Assembly: GCA_902584445.1 (NCBI GenBank)
Contig: CACHZY010000016.1
Location: forward strand, 1 to 36,849
Direction: 5' to 3'
From: an uncultured Bacteroidota bacterium
Lineage (GTDB): Bacteria; Bacteroidota; Bacteroidia; Flavobacteriales; Flavobacteriaceae
Length of the DNA stretch: 36,849 bases
The notes beneath the pieces are model-generated. The model was not told where the DNA came from. It made no database searches and saw only the letters and a list, made by a program, of their open reading frames with translations. Positions within the stretch are counted from its first letter, which is position 1. Every line of letters starts with the position of its first letter. The translations under genes and the position numbers were made by a program. Below, one piece after another: positions 1 through 10,111 of the stretch.

Positions 1-190
1 TAAAGATGCAGGAGATTACGAAGCTTTGCATAAACTGCCAAGAAATGCATCTCCAGTAAGAATGCATAATCGTTGTAAGTTGACAGGTCGTCCTAAAGGA
101 TATATCCGACAATTTGGAATTTCAAGAGTAACCTTTCGTGAAATGGCAAATAAAGGTTTAATCCCAGGTGTAACAAAAGCCAGTTGGTAA
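1..190 (+). CDS. rpsN: 30S ribosomal protein S14, C-terminal part (5' end outside window)
   Basis: The frame is open from base 2 and ends at TAA 188-190, giving the last 62 residues. The stretch [11 protein letters not shown] followed by [12 protein letters not shown] and the ending PGVTKASW are the conserved C-terminal half of S14, a small-subunit head protein. Only one cysteine is visible, so this looks like the long zinc-free form rather than the CxxC zinc form. It sits 16 bases upstream of rpsH in the usual spc operon order. The product is certain; the start is not in the window. Confidence 0.95.
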   Translation, partial: KDAGDYEALHKLPRNASPVRMHNRCKLTGRPKGYIRQFGISRVTFREMANKGLIPGVTKASW

Positions 191-206
191 CTAAATAAAG
201 ATAATT

Positions 207-608
207 ATGTTTACAGATCCTATTGCTGATTATTTAACTAGAATTAGAAATGCTAATACTGCCGGACATAAGGTTGTTGATATACCCGCATCTAATTTAA
301 AGAAAGAGATGACTAAAATACTTTATGATCAAGGATACATACTAAGCTATAAGTTCGAAGAAACATTGAATCATCAAGGAAATATCAAGATTGCATTGAA
401 GTATGATAACTTAACCAAAGAACCTGTAATAAAGAAATTACAAAGAATTAGCACACCTGGTTTACGTAAATATGCTTCTGCAGGGAATTATCCCCGAATT
501 CTTAATGGGTTGGGTGTTTCAATCGTCTCAACTTCAAAAGGTGTAATGACTGGGAAGCAAGCCGAATCAAAACATGTTGGTGGAGAATTACTTTGCTATG
601 TATATTAA
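207..608 (+). CDS. rpsH: 30S ribosomal protein S8
   Basis: This 133-residue protein has normal S8 length. It starts MFTDPIADYLTRIRNA and ends with the S8 signature SxSKGVMTGKQAxxxxVGGELLCYVY. S8 binds the central domain of 16S rRNA and in other bacteria represses the spc operon by binding its mRNA; nothing here tests that repression. The ATG follows a short A-rich leader rather than a strong Shine-Dalgarno, as is common in Flavobacteriia. It lies between rpsN and rplF. Confidence 0.97.
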   Translation: MFTDPIADYLTRIRNANTAGHKVVDIPASNLKKEMTKILYDQGYILSYKFEETLNHQGNIKIALKYDNLTKEPVIKKLQRISTPGLRKYASAGNYPRILNGLGVSIVSTSKGVMTGKQAESKHVGGELLCYVY

Positions 609-628
609 TATTGAAGAAAAAAATTAAA

Positions 629-1171
629 ATGTCAAGAATAGGTAACAATCCAATTATTATCCCAGAAGGTGTCAGTGTTGATATTCAAACCAATAGCATA
701 AATATTAAGGGTAAATTGGGAGAATTAACTCAAATATATGACGTTGTAACTTTTAGTATTGAAGATAGTGTATTGAAAGTAAAATGTCCCTCTGACCACA
801 AAGACGACCGAGCTAAACATGGTTTGTATAGAGCATTGGTTAGCAATATGATTGAAGGTGTTTCGGTTGGCTTTACTAAAGAATTAGAATTAGTTGGAGT
901 TGGTTATCGCGCAAGCAATCAAGGCCAAAAATTAGACCTCGCTCTTGGTTTTTCCCATAATATTCTTTTCGATATTGCTCCAGAAGTCAAGGTTGAAACG
1001 ATATCTGAGAAAGGTAAAAACCCAATTGTGAAACTCACTTCACATGATAAGCAATTACTCGGATATGTAGCTGCTAAAATAAGGTCTTTCAGAAAACCTG
1101 AACCATATAAAGGAAAAGGGGTTAGATTCATTGGAGAACAAATAAGAAGAAAAGCAGGAAAATCAGCATAA
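629..1171 (+). CDS. rplF: 50S ribosomal protein L6
   Basis: This is a 180-residue L6 starting MSRIGNNPI. The open frame extends upstream to an ATG at 593, but that would overlap rpsH and add 12 residues (MLCILILKKKIK) foreign to the family, so ATG 629 is chosen; it follows an A-rich leader. The two L6 domains are present, and the C-terminal signature [12 protein letters not shown] is visible near residue 155. L6 sits near the factor-binding site of the large subunit. It is 5 bases upstream of rplR. Confidence 0.96.
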   Translation: MSRIGNNPIIIPEGVSVDIQTNSINIKGKLGELTQIYDVVTFSIEDSVLKVKCPSDHKDDRAKHGLYRALVSNMIEGVSVGFTKELELVGVGYRASNQGQKLDLALGFSHNILFDIAPEVKVETISEKGKNPIVKLTSHDKQLLGYVAAKIRSFRKPEPYKGKGVRFIGEQIRRKAGKSA

Positions 1172-1176
1172 TAATT

Positions 1177-1536
1177 ATGGCACTAACAAAATCCGCTAGA
1201 AGAAATAGGATTCATTTAAGAATTAGAAAAACAGTTTCTGGAACAGAAAAGCAACCTAGATTGTCCATTTATCGTAGTAATAGAGAAATTTATGCCCAAG
1301 TAATTGACGACGTTAATGGAAAAACATTAGCTTCCGCTTCTTCACGGGACAAAGAGATTATAGATGCTAAATCAGAAAATAAAATTGCAGAAGCCCAATT
1401 AGTTGGTAAACTAGTTGGAGATCGAGCTGTCAAGGCAGGAATCAATACCATCAGTTTTGATCGCAGTGGTTATTTATATCATGGTAGGGTAAAATCTCTT
1501 GCTGAGGGTGCTCGAGAGGCGGGTTTAAAATTTTAA
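1177..1536 (+). CDS. rplR: 50S ribosomal protein L18
   Basis: The protein has 119 residues, normal for L18, which binds 5S rRNA in the central protuberance. Recognisable parts are [18 protein letters not shown] (about 28-45), [10 protein letters not shown] and the ending [20 protein letters not shown]. The basic N-terminus ([14 protein letters not shown]) fits the 5S contact. It lies 5 bases after rplF and 8 before rpsE. Confidence 0.97.
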   Translation: MALTKSARRNRIHLRIRKTVSGTEKQPRLSIYRSNREIYAQVIDDVNGKTLASASSRDKEIIDAKSENKIAEAQLVGKLVGDRAVKAGINTISFDRSGYLYHGRVKSLAEGAREAGLKF

Positions 1537-1544
1537 AAAAAAAT

Positions 1545-2069
1545 ATGTATCAAGATTATAAAAATATTGAATTGGTAAAACCGGCAGGATTAGATTTAAA
1601 AGATCGCTTGGTGGGAGTTCAAAGAGTGACTAAGGTAACTAAGGGGGGAAGAGCTTTTGGATTTTCTGCTATTGTAGTAGTTGGTGATGAAAATGGAGTC
1701 GTTGGTCAAGGATTGGGAAAATCTAAAGAGGTTTCTGAGGCTATTGCTAAGGCAGTTGAAGATGCTAAGAAAAACTTAGTTCGTATTCCAATTAATAAAG
1801 GTACTTTACCTCATGAACAAAAAGGAAAATTTGGTGGTGCTAAAGTGTTTTTAAAACCAGCATCTGAGGGTACTGGAGTAATTGCTGGCGGCGCGGTTCG
1901 TGCAGTACTGGAAGCTGTAGGGGTTCATAATGTACTGTCAAAATCACAAGGATCTTCTAACCCTCACAATGTAGTTAAAGCCACATTTGATGCCCTTTTA
2001 CTACTTAGAAGTCCTCAAACTATTGCCAAACAAAGAGGCGTAAGTTTAGAAAAAGTTTTTAATGGATAA
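1545..2069 (+). CDS. rpsE: 30S ribosomal protein S5
   Basis: This 174-residue S5 has the double-stranded RNA-binding fold near residues 20-85 ([21 protein letters not shown], then [17 protein letters not shown]) and the C-terminal domain with [19 protein letters not shown]5 helps form the mRNA entry site and contributes to decoding accuracy. The start follows an A-rich tract eight bases after the rplR stop. The context is the normal spc order. Confidence 0.97.
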   Translation: MYQDYKNIELVKPAGLDLKDRLVGVQRVTKVTKGGRAFGFSAIVVVGDENGVVGQGLGKSKEVSEAIAKAVEDAKKNLVRIPINKGTLPHEQKGKFGGAKVFLKPASEGTGVIAGGAVRAVLEAVGVHNVLSKSQGSSNPHNVVKATFDALLLLRSPQTIAKQRGVSLEKVFNG

Positions 2070-2080
2070 TATTGAATATT

Positions 2081-2260
2081 ATGGTTAAGATTAAGGTAAC
2101 TCAAGTTAAAAGTAGCATAAAAAAAATGCGTTCCCAAAAAAGAACTCTCGAAGCATTAGGACTTCGTGGTATCGGGAAAGAAGTTATCCATGATAATACA
2201 CCCAATATTATTGGTATGATAAATAAGGTGAAACACTTAGTCAAAACAAAAGAAGTTTAA
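2081..2260 (+). CDS. rpmD: 50S ribosomal protein L30
   Basis: This 59-residue L30 starts MVKIKVTQVKS. A TTG at 2072 lies in frame and would add MNI, but the ATG at 2081 matches the family start. L30 is a small non-essential large-subunit protein; the core TLEALGLRGIGKEVIHDNTP, followed by GMINKVKHLV, is typical. It is only 2 bases from rplO, so the two are probably translationally coupled. Confidence 0.95.
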   Translation: MVKIKVTQVKSSIKKMRSQKRTLEALGLRGIGKEVIHDNTPNIIGMINKVKHLVKTKEV

Positions 2261-2262
2261 TA

Positions 2263-2715
2263 ATGAGTTTACACAATTTAAAACCAGCCGAACAATCTAA
2301 TTTAAATGCCGGTAAGCGTGTTGGAAGAGGCCAAGGAACTGGAAAAGGCGGCACTTCTTCAAGAGGTCATAAAGGTGCAAAGTCTCGTTCAGGATACTCC
2401 AAAAAAATAGGATTCGAAGGAGGACAGATGCCCCTTCAGCGCCGAGTGCCAAAGTTTGGTTTTACTAATATCAATAGAGTTTTCCATAATGTAGTTAACC
2501 TAGACACACTTCAAGATCTCGTCAATCAAAAGAAAGTTAAAAAAGAAGTTACTTTCGATAAATTTGTTGAACTGCGTTTAGTTGGAAAAAATGAATTTTT
2601 AAAAATATTAGGCAGAGGAAAATTAGAAGCTCCTTTAAAGGTTTCTGCTCATAAGTTTTCTGAAACCGCTAAGGTTGCAATCGAAGCTGCTGGAGGTGAA
2701 GCTATCAAAATATAA
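2263..2715 (+). CDS. rplO: 50S ribosomal protein L15
   Basis: This is a 150-residue L15. The glycine- and arginine-rich N-terminal tail (GKRVGRGQGTGKGGTSSRGH) threads into 23S rRNA, and GGQMPLQRRVPKFGF is the family signature. The C-terminal part ends in KVAIEAAGGEAIKI. L15 is a late assembly protein. It directly precedes secY, the classical order in bacteria. Confidence 0.97.
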   Translation: MSLHNLKPAEQSNLNAGKRVGRGQGTGKGGTSSRGHKGAKSRSGYSKKIGFEGGQMPLQRRVPKFGFTNINRVFHNVVNLDTLQDLVNQKKVKKEVTFDKFVELRLVGKNEFLKILGRGKLEAPLKVSAHKFSETAKVAIEAAGGEAIKI

Positions 2716-2725
2716 TTTTATTTAG

Positions 2726-4081
2726 ATGAAAAAGTTTATCGAGACCATTTTAAATATATATAACATTGAGGAACTTCGTGGACGTATAATTACAACCATG
2801 ACTCTTTTGCTAGTATATAGGTTAGGAGCTCAAGTGGTTTTACCTGGGATTGATTCTGTTCAATTAGCTGAACTTTCTAATAGAACAGATGGAGGAGGAC
2901 TTTTGGGAATACTTAATGCCTTTACAGGCGGTGCTTTTGCAAACGCTTCTGTCTTTGCATTAGGAATTATGCCATATATATCAGCATCTATAGTTGTACA
3001 ATTAATGGGAATAGCAGTTCCATATCTTCAAAAACTTCAGAAAGAAGGTGAAAGCGGAAATAGAAAAAGAACTCAAATCACAAGGTGGCTAACTATTTTA
3101 ATTTGTGTAGTTCAGGCACCAGCTTACCTCTATGGACTTTCTGCACTTGGTGTTCCAGATAGTGCTTTTGTGTTAGGTCGCGGACCACTTTTTATGTTTT
3201 CCTCAGTTATCATACTGGTAACTGGAACCATTTTTGCTATGTGGCTTGGGGAAAAAATAACTGATAAAGGAATAGGTAATGGTATCTCACTACTGATTAT
3301 GGTTGGTATTATTGCAAATCTTCCACTTTCTTTTACACAAGAGTTTGTTTCACGTGTTTCAGAAAACAACGGAGGTCTTATGATGATTTCTATTGAGTTG
3401 GTATTATGGGTAATTATTATTTTATTGAGTGTCTTATTAGTAATGGCAGTAAGACAGATTCCTGTCCAGTATGCCAGAAGAACATCAGTAGGATCAAACG
3501 AAAAAAATGTTTTTGGATCGAGACAATATATTCCTCTAAAATTAAACGCCTCTGGAGTAATGCCGATTATTTTTGCTCAAGCTTTAATGTTTGCTCCCGC
3601 ATATGTTGGAGGTGCATTTGGGGATTCATCATTTGGGCAATGGTTACAAACAAATTTTTCTGACATCTTTGGTTTATGGTATAATTTATTATTTGCATTA
3701 TTGATTATAGTTTTCACCTTTTTTTACACAGCGATTACTGTTCCTACTAATAAAATGTCAGAAGATCTAAAAAGAAGTGGTGGTTTTGTTCCTGGAATTC
3801 GTCCGGGCAATGAGACCTCTGAATTTTTAGATACCGTAATGTCTCATATTACATTTCCAGGTTCCTTGTATTTAGCTGCTATAGCTGTATTTCCAGCTTT
3901 AGTTGTAAAATTAATTGGAATACAACAAGGTTGGGCCTTATTTTATGGCGGAACTTCACTTTTAATAATGGTTGGTGTAGCTATTGATACAATTCAACAG
4001 GTGAATTCTTATTTATTGAATCGTCATTATGACGGACTAATGTCAAAGACTAGCAGGAATAGAAGAGCAGGAACAATATAA
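2726..4081 (+). CDS. secY: Protein translocase subunit SecY
   Basis: This 451-residue membrane protein forms the Sec channel. About ten hydrophobic segments are visible, beginning near residue 20. Family motifs include [14 protein letters not shown] (segment 2), [14 protein letters not shown] (segment 5), the cytoplasmic loop RRTSVG, and [18 protein letters not shown] (segment 7). [11 protein letters not shown] is part of the loop that contacts SecA and the ribosome. It is co-transcribed with rplO and infA. No adk or map gene intervenes between secY and infA. Length is normal. Confidence 0.97.
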   Translation: MKKFIETILNIYNIEELRGRIITTMTLLLVYRLGAQVVLPGIDSVQLAELSNRTDGGGLLGILNAFTGGAFANASVFALGIMPYISASIVVQLMGIAVPYLQKLQKEGESGNRKRTQITRWLTILICVVQAPAYLYGLSALGVPDSAFVLGRGPLFMFSSVIILVTGTIFAMWLGEKITDKGIGNGISLLIMVGIIANLPLSFTQEFVSRVSENNGGLMMISIELVLWVIIILLSVLLVMAVRQIPVQYARRTSVGSNEKNVFGSRQYIPLKLNASGVMPIIFAQALMFAPAYVGGAFGDSSFGQWLQTNFSDIFGLWYNLLFALLIIVFTFFYTAITVPTNKMSEDLKRSGGFVPGIRPGNETSEFLDTVMSHITFPGSLYLAAIAVFPALVVKLIGIQQGWALFYGGTSLLIMVGVAIDTIQQVNSYLLNRHYDGLMSKTSRNRRAGTI

Positions 4082-4083
4082 AA

Positions 4084-4299
4084 ATGGCAAAACAAGCAGC
4101 AATAGAACAGGAGGGTACTATAATCGAAGCATTATCTAACGCAATGTTTAGAGTCGAGTTGGAAAATGGTCATGTGGTAACCGCTCATATTTCGGGTAAG
4201 ATGCGTTTGCATTATATCAAGTTACTCCCTGGAGATAAAGTAAAATTAGAAATGAGTCCCTATGATTTATCAAAGGCAAGGATAACATATAGATTTTAA
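4084..4299 (+). CDS. infA: Translation initiation factor IF-1
   Basis: This 71-residue protein is a single OB-fold of the S1 family. The core [21 protein letters not shown], followed by [23 protein letters not shown] and ending ARITYRF, is diagnostic. IF-1 occupies the ribosomal A site during initiation. It starts 2 bases after the secY stop, so coupling is likely, and is followed by rpmJ. Confidence 0.97.
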   Translation: MAKQAAIEQEGTIIEALSNAMFRVELENGHVVTAHISGKMRLHYIKLLPGDKVKLEMSPYDLSKARITYRF

Positions 4300-4309
4300 A
4301 AAAAGAAAG

Positions 4310-4426
4310 ATGAAAGTTAGAGCTTCATTAAAGAAAAGAAGTGCGGATTGCAAAATAGTCCGAAGAAAAGGACGTTTATACGTTATAAATAAAAAGAATC
4401 CTCGATTCAAACAAAGACAAGGTTAG
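4310..4426 (+). CDS. rpmJ: 50S ribosomal protein L36, zinc-free form
   Basis: This 38-residue gene was read by hand: [14 protein letters not shown], then [17 protein letters not shown], ending RFKQRQG. The usual zinc ligands Cys11, Cys27 and His32 are replaced (Ser11, Asn27, Arg32), leaving only Cys14, so it cannot hold the normal zinc site. That is the common Bacteroidota form. The ATG at 4310 follows AAAAAAAGAAAG. It lies between infA and rpsM, three bases before the rpsM start. Confidence 0.95.
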   Translation: MKVRASLKKRSADCKIVRRKGRLYVINKKNPRFKQRQG

Positions 4427-4429
4427 ATT

Positions 4430-4804
4430 ATGGCTAGAATTTCAGGGGTAGACATTCCCAAACAAAAAAGAGGAGTAATTGCATTAACCTATATTTACGG
4501 TATAGGTAAAAGTCGTGCTCAAAGTATTTTGGCATTAGCTAAGGTAAGCGAGGACACTAAAGTTTCCGACTGGACAGATGATGAGACTGGTAGAATACGT
4601 GAAGCCGTTGGCGATTTTAAAATTGAAGGAGAATTACGCTCTGAATTGCAACTGAATATAAAGCGATTGATGGATATAGGAAGTTATCGTGGTATTCGAC
4701 ACAGATCTGGATTACCTCTTAGAGGACAAAGAACAAAGAACAACTCTAGAACTCGAAAAGGAAAAAGAAAAACTGTCGCTAATAAAAAGAAGGTCACTAA
4801 ATAA
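4430..4804 (+). CDS. rpsM: 30S ribosomal protein S13
   Basis: This 124-residue S13 shows the N-terminal domain [25 protein letters not shown] and the basic tail [20 protein letters not shown] that contacts the P-site tRNA. The end is strongly basic ([15 protein letters not shown]). S13 forms the subunit bridge to L5. It is the first gene of the alpha-type cluster here: rpsM, rpsK, rpsD, rpoA, rplQ. Confidence 0.97.
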   Translation: MARISGVDIPKQKRGVIALTYIYGIGKSRAQSILALAKVSEDTKVSDWTDDETGRIREAVGDFKIEGELRSELQLNIKRLMDIGSYRGIRHRSGLPLRGQRTKNNSRTRKGKRKTVANKKKVTK

Positions 4805-4813
4805 TATATCACC

Positions 4814-5197
4814 ATGGCAAAAGTTATCAGTAAAAAAAGAAAAGTTCTTGTTGAATCTAACGGTGAAGCACATGTTACTGCTTCTTTTAATAATATTATT
4901 ATTTCTTTAACAAACTTGAAGGGAGAGGTTATAGCCTGGTCCTCAGCAGGTAAAATGGGTTTTAGAGGTTCGAAAAAAAACACGCCTTACGCAGCACAAA
5001 CAGCTGCTGAAGATGTTTCTAAAGTCGCTGTCGAAGCTGGTTTAAGAAAGGTCAAAGTTTATGTCAAAGGCCCTGGAAATGGAAGGGAGTCTGCTATCAG
5101 AACTCTTCATAATAGTGGTATTGAAGTAACTGAAATAGTTGATGTAACTCCACTACCTCATAATGGTTGTCGACCGCCCAAAAGAAGAAGAGTTTAA
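4814..5197 (+). CDS. rpsK: 30S ribosomal protein S11
   Basis: This is a 127-residue S11. Signatures include [20 protein letters not shown] (about 18-37), [20 protein letters not shown] and the ending [16 protein letters not shown]11 lies on the platform near the mRNA exit. It starts 9 bases after rpsM and is followed by a 53-base gap, longer than the others in this operon. Confidence 0.97.
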   Translation: MAKVISKKRKVLVESNGEAHVTASFNNIIISLTNLKGEVIAWSSAGKMGFRGSKKNTPYAAQTAAEDVSKVAVEAGLRKVKVYVKGPGNGRESAIRTLHNSGIEVTEIVDVTPLPHNGCRPPKRRRV

Positions 5198-5211
5198 CAT
5201 TAAACAGTATC

Positions 5212-5227
5212 TAAGGATTAGACCTTA
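5212..5227 (+). promoter_or_regulatory. Small hairpin in the rpsK-rpsD gap
   Basis: TAAGG (5212-5216) and CCTTA (5223-5227) can pair around a 6-base loop, followed by an A-rich leader before rpsD. There is no U-tract, so it is not a terminator. S4 autoregulates its operon in some bacteria, but linking this 5-bp hairpin to that is speculation. Confidence 0.2.
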
Positions 5228-5250
5228 ATTTATAACACAAAAAAAAAAAT

Positions 5251-5856
5251 ATGGCAAGATATATCGGTCCAAAATCAAAAATTTCAAGAAAATTTGGTGA
5301 GCCTATTTACGGCCCTGACAAAGCATTTGAAAAAAGGAATTACCCTCCAGGGCAGCACGGCAATAATCGTAGAAGAGGTAAGAAATCTGAGTACGCGGTT
5401 CAATTATTAGAAAAGCAAAAAGCTAAATATACCTATGGTGTTTTAGAACGCCAGTTCAGAAATATATTCGAAAGAGCAAGTGGTAGTAAAGGTGTTACCG
5501 GTGAGGTATTACTTCAACTCTGTGAATCTCGTTTAGACAATGTTGTGTTTCGTTTAGGGATTGCTCCCTCAAGGAATGCTGCCCGCCAATTAGTTTCTCA
5601 TAGACATATTACCGTAAATGGTAAAATCGTAAATATACCTTCCTTTAGTTTAAATCCTGGCGACACGATTGGAGTAAGGGAAAAATCTAAATCTTTACAA
5701 TCCATTTCTAGTTCATTAGAAGCTAATGATTCTATTTATGAATGGATGACCTGGAATGACTCCACGTACGAGGGTAACTTTGTAAGTATCCCTCAACGTA
5801 ACCAAATTCCCGAAAATATTAAAGAACAATTAATCGTAGAATTGTATTCTAAATAA
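5251..5856 (+). CDS. rpsD: 30S ribosomal protein S4, zinc-free form
   Basis: This 201-residue S4 is a primary 16S rRNA-binding protein. The N-terminus [20 protein letters not shown] has no cysteines, so it lacks the zinc cluster of some S4 proteins. The S4 RNA-binding domain is seen at about 92-150: [20 protein letters not shown], then [20 protein letters not shown]. The ATG follows a run of ten A residues. The gene sits directly upstream of rpoA. Confidence 0.97.
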   Translation: MARYIGPKSKISRKFGEPIYGPDKAFEKRNYPPGQHGNNRRRGKKSEYAVQLLEKQKAKYTYGVLERQFRNIFERASGSKGVTGEVLLQLCESRLDNVVFRLGIAPSRNAARQLVSHRHITVNGKIVNIPSFSLNPGDTIGVREKSKSLQSISSSLEANDSIYEWMTWNDSTYEGNFVSIPQRNQIPENIKEQLIVELYSK

Positions 5857-5877
5857 CAAACTAGCAAGCATAAAACT

Positions 5878-6870
5878 ATGGCCATACTAAATTTCCAAAA
5901 ACCCGACAAAGTAATTATGATCGATTCCTCTGAGTTCGAGGGCAAATTTGAATTTCGTCCATTAGAACCGGGATACGGTCTTACAGTAGGTAATGCTCTC
6001 AGAAGGGTATTACTTTCTTCCCTTGAGGGGTTTGCAATTACTTCTGTTAAAATCCAGAATATAGAGCATGAGTTTTCTACCATCCCAGGAATAGTTGAGG
6101 ATGTTACTGAGATCATTCTTAATTTAAAGCAAATAAGATTTAAACGTCAAATTGAAGATGTTGAGGAAGAAAAGGTAACTCTTGTTGTTGGAAACCAAGA
6201 TCAGCTTAAGGCAGCTGATTTCCAAAAATTCATTTCTGGCTTTCAGGTTCTGAATCCAGATATGGTTATCTGTAATCTTGAGAAGAGTGTTCAATTAAGT
6301 ATAGAGGTTACAATTGAAAAAGGAAGAGGATATGTTCCTGCTGAGGAAAATAAAAAATCGAACTCAGAATTCGGTGTAATTGCTATAGATTCTATTTTTA
6401 CTCCTGTAAAAAATGTAAAATATAGTATAGAAAACTATAGAGTTGAACAAAAAACCGATTATGAAAAGCTTATTTTCGAGATAAGTACTGATGGTTCTAT
6501 TCACCCTAAAAATGCTCTTACTGAGGCAGCTAAAACTTTGATTCATCATTTCTTATTATTTTCGGATGAACGAATTACACTTGAGGCAGATGAAATAGCT
6601 CAAGCAGAAACTTATGATGAAGAGTCTCTTCACATGCGACAGCTACTTAAAACTAAATTAATTGATATGGACTTATCTGTAAGAGCTCTGAATTGTTTAA
6701 AGGCTGCTGAGGTAGATACCTTAGGGGACCTGGTTTCTTATAATAAAAATGATTTGATGAAATTTAGGAACTTTGGAAAAAAGTCACTCACAGAACTAGA
6801 AGAACTTGTAGTCTTAAAAGGTCTGTCTTTTGGAATGGATTTAACCAAATATAAGTTAGACAAGGATTAA
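5878..6870 (+). CDS. rpoA: DNA-directed RNA polymerase subunit alpha
   Basis: The protein has 330 residues, the normal length. The N-terminal assembly domain shows [20 protein letters not shown] (about 28-47) and [16 protein letters not shown]. The C-terminal DNA-binding domain (about 255-330) has [20 protein letters not shown] and [11 protein letters not shown]. It dimerises to seed RNA polymerase and contacts upstream promoter DNA and activators. It lies 21 bases after rpsD and 21 before rplQ. Confidence 0.98.
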   Translation: MAILNFQKPDKVIMIDSSEFEGKFEFRPLEPGYGLTVGNALRRVLLSSLEGFAITSVKIQNIEHEFSTIPGIVEDVTEIILNLKQIRFKRQIEDVEEEKVTLVVGNQDQLKAADFQKFISGFQVLNPDMVICNLEKSVQLSIEVTIEKGRGYVPAEENKKSNSEFGVIAIDSIFTPVKNVKYSIENYRVEQKTDYEKLIFEISTDGSIHPKNALTEAAKTLIHHFLLFSDERITLEADEIAQAETYDEESLHMRQLLKTKLIDMDLSVRALNCLKAAEVDTLGDLVSYNKNDLMKFRNFGKKSLTELEELVVLKGLSFGMDLTKYKLDKD

Positions 6871-6891
6871 AAGTCCATAGATTTTGAGCTT

Positions 6892-7509
6892 ATGAAACAC
6901 GGAAAAAAAGTTAATCACTTAGGCCGAAAAGTGGCCCATAGAAAGTCGATGTTAGCTAATATGGCTTCTTCTTTAATTGAGCATAAGCTTATTAACACAA
7001 CTTTGGCCAAAGCAAAGGCATTAAGACAATTTGTGGAACCATTGATTACAAAATCAAAAGTTGATAGTACGCAAAATCGACGTCTCGTATTCAGTGCTCT
7101 TAGAAACAAATATGCTGTCGCTACTCTCTTTAGAGAGATAGCACCCAAGGTAGGTGATAGACCTGGTGGTTACACTAGAGTAATTAAAATGGGAAATCGT
7201 CTAGGTGATAATGCTGATATGGCTTTGATTGAGTTAGTAGATTTTAACGAAGTTTATAATATAGAAAAATCTGAAGCTAAGAAAACGACTCGTAGAAGTC
7301 GTTCAAGAAAAAAGAGTATTCCTGCTGAAACTGTAGCTCCTGAGACAGAGAATTTATCTGATACTTCAGAACCTGCAGATGATAATGCTCCTAAGAATGT
7401 AACTGAGGAAACTGACACAGTGACTCAGGAAGCTTTCGAACAGAATCCCCAACCCCAAGAAACCAAAGATGACGCAGCAACAGAGTCTGAAAATAAGGAA
7501 GATGCCTAA
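6892..7509 (+). CDS. rplQ: 50S ribosomal protein L17 with long acidic C-terminal tail
   Basis: Residues 1 to about 123 are ordinary L17 ([20 protein letters not shown], later [20 protein letters not shown]). L17 lies near the polypeptide exit tunnel. The remaining 80 or so residues are unusual against E. coli L17: a basic patch (RRSRSRKK) and then a low-complexity tail rich in Glu, Asp, Thr and Pro, ending in ESENKEDA. Extended L17 tails are known in Flavobacteriia; their role is not established. This is the last gene of the ribosomal operon, before a hairpin terminator. Confidence 0.95.
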   Translation: MKHGKKVNHLGRKVAHRKSMLANMASSLIEHKLINTTLAKAKALRQFVEPLITKSKVDSTQNRRLVFSALRNKYAVATLFREIAPKVGDRPGGYTRVIKMGNRLGDNADMALIELVDFNEVYNIEKSEAKKTTRRSRSRKKSIPAETVAPETENLSDTSEPADDNAPKNVTEETDTVTQEAFEQNPQPQETKDDAATESENKEDA

Positions 7510-7546
7510 ATCGTCCTTTTAGTTGTTGATAATTTAACCCTATAAT

Positions 7547-7579
7547 AAAGGATATGCTACTTAGTTTATCCTTTTTTTT
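7547..7579 (+). terminator. Rho-independent terminator after rplQ
   Basis: AAAGGATA (7547-7554) pairs perfectly with TATCCTTT (7567-7574) around a 12-base loop, and the T-run continues to 7579. It ends the ribosomal operon 38 bases after the rplQ stop and lies 20 bases ahead of carA. Stem GC is low, so some read-through into carA is possible. Confidence 0.65.
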
Positions 7580-7599
7580 ATGTTATTTTGTGTTCTATT

Positions 7600-8721
7600 A
7601 TGGCATATATTACTCGAAAAAAAGCATTCTTAATTTTAGCCGATGGTACAAAGTTTTTTGGTAAATCTATAGGTCCAGATGGAACTAGTTTTGGGGAAAT
7701 ATGTTTCAACACTGGTATGACTGGTTACCAAGAAATATTTACAGACCCTTCCTATTATGGGCAGTTGATGGTCACTACAAACGCTCATATTGGAAACTAC
7801 GGTGTTCACAAAGAAGATGAACAGTCTGATAGTATTAAAATTTCAGGGTTGATTTGTAAAAACTTTAGTTATGAATTTTCTCGTCCACTGGCTGAAATTT
7901 CCTTAAAAAATTATTTAATTAAAAATAAACTTTTTGGTATATCTGACCTAGATACCCGAGCCTTAGTTAATTATATACGGGAAAATGGGGCTATGAACGC
8001 TGTTATAAGTACCGAAATTGAACAAGAAGATGCTTTAATTAAAAAACTTTCTGAAATGCCAAGCATGGAGGGTCTAGAGCTAGCCTCTAAAGTTTCTACT
8101 AAAGAGCCCTATTTTGTTGGTGATCCAGATGCTTTATATAAAGTTGCTGCTATCGATCTAGGTGTGAAAATAAATATTTTGAGGCATTTGTCTAAGAGAA
8201 ATATTTACGTTAAAGTTTTTCCATTTGATACAACTTTCGAGGAAATGAAAAGGTGGGAGCCTGATGGTTTTTTCATTTCAAATGGACCGGGAGATCCAAA
8301 TCCCTTGCACCATCCTCAAAAAGTTGCTAAGGAAATCATCAAAAATAATTTACCCCTTTTCGGTATATGTTTAGGTCATCAAATTATTGCATTGGCTAAT
8401 GGTATACCTACATATAAGATGTTCAATGGACATCGAGGAATTAATCACCCTGTAATGAATTTAAAAACAGGAAAAGGAGAAATAACTTCGCAAAATCATG
8501 GATTTGCTGTTGATAAATCCATTGCAGAATCTAATAAAGATTTCGAAGTCAGCCATATACATTTAAACGATCTAACTGTAGCTGGGCTTAGAATGAAAAA
8601 TAAGAATTGTTTTTCAGTTCAATATCACCCAGAAGCAGGACCTGGGCCAAATGATGCTACCTATCTTTTCGATGAGTTTTACCAAAACATAAAAAATCAT
8701 TCAGCAAAAAAAGTAAATTAA
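7600..8721 (+). CDS. carA: Carbamoyl-phosphate synthase small (glutaminase) subunit
   Basis: This 373-residue subunit hydrolyses glutamine and passes ammonia to CarB to make carbamoyl phosphate for arginine and pyrimidines. The N-terminal CarA domain contains GEICFNTGMTGYQEI and DPSYYGQ. The class I glutamine amidotransferase domain has the nucleophile in FGICLGHQ (Cys257) and the partners His343 and Glu345 in QYHPEAGPGP. A TTG at 7588 would add MCSI; ATG 7600 fits the family. carB is not in the window. eno follows after 16 bases. Confidence 0.97.
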   Translation: MAYITRKKAFLILADGTKFFGKSIGPDGTSFGEICFNTGMTGYQEIFTDPSYYGQLMVTTNAHIGNYGVHKEDEQSDSIKISGLICKNFSYEFSRPLAEISLKNYLIKNKLFGISDLDTRALVNYIRENGAMNAVISTEIEQEDALIKKLSEMPSMEGLELASKVSTKEPYFVGDPDALYKVAAIDLGVKINILRHLSKRNIYVKVFPFDTTFEEMKRWEPDGFFISNGPGDPNPLHHPQKVAKEIIKNNLPLFGICLGHQIIALANGIPTYKMFNGHRGINHPVMNLKTGKGEITSQNHGFAVDKSIAESNKDFEVSHIHLNDLTVAGLRMKNKNCFSVQYHPEAGPGPNDATYLFDEFYQNIKNHSAKKVN

Positions 8722-8737
8722 TTTAATTTAAATATAA

Positions 8738-10024
<1,287 letters not shown>

Positions 10025-10040
10025 TTGTTTTTTTAGTTTT

Positions 10041-10072
10041 TTGCCTGAAACTTTTTTACTCTTGTATATTGG
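10041..10072 (+). promoter_or_regulatory. Possible promoter for gltA
   Basis: TTG (10041-10043) and TATATTGG (10065-10072) are separated by 21 bases. This fits the Bacteroidetes pattern TTG-N17..23-TAnnTTTG with one mismatch in the downstream box, and would give a leader of about 35 bases before gltA. Base composition makes chance matches easy. Confidence 0.3.
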
Positions 10073-10111
10073 TTCTTATTTCACTACTTTTATCCTTCTC
10101 TTTATTTAGTT

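Noticed and set aside
593-628. Upstream in-frame extension of rplF from ATG 593
   Set aside because: It overlaps rpsH and adds residues not found in L6; ATG 629 matches the family.
3130-3369. Antisense and alternate-frame open frames within secY, rpsM, rpoA, folD and others
   Set aside because: They lie wholly inside well-supported genes, lack recognisable motifs and are expected by chance.
7588-7599. TTG start for carA
   Set aside because: It adds only MCSI; ATG 7600 is a better codon and fits the family.
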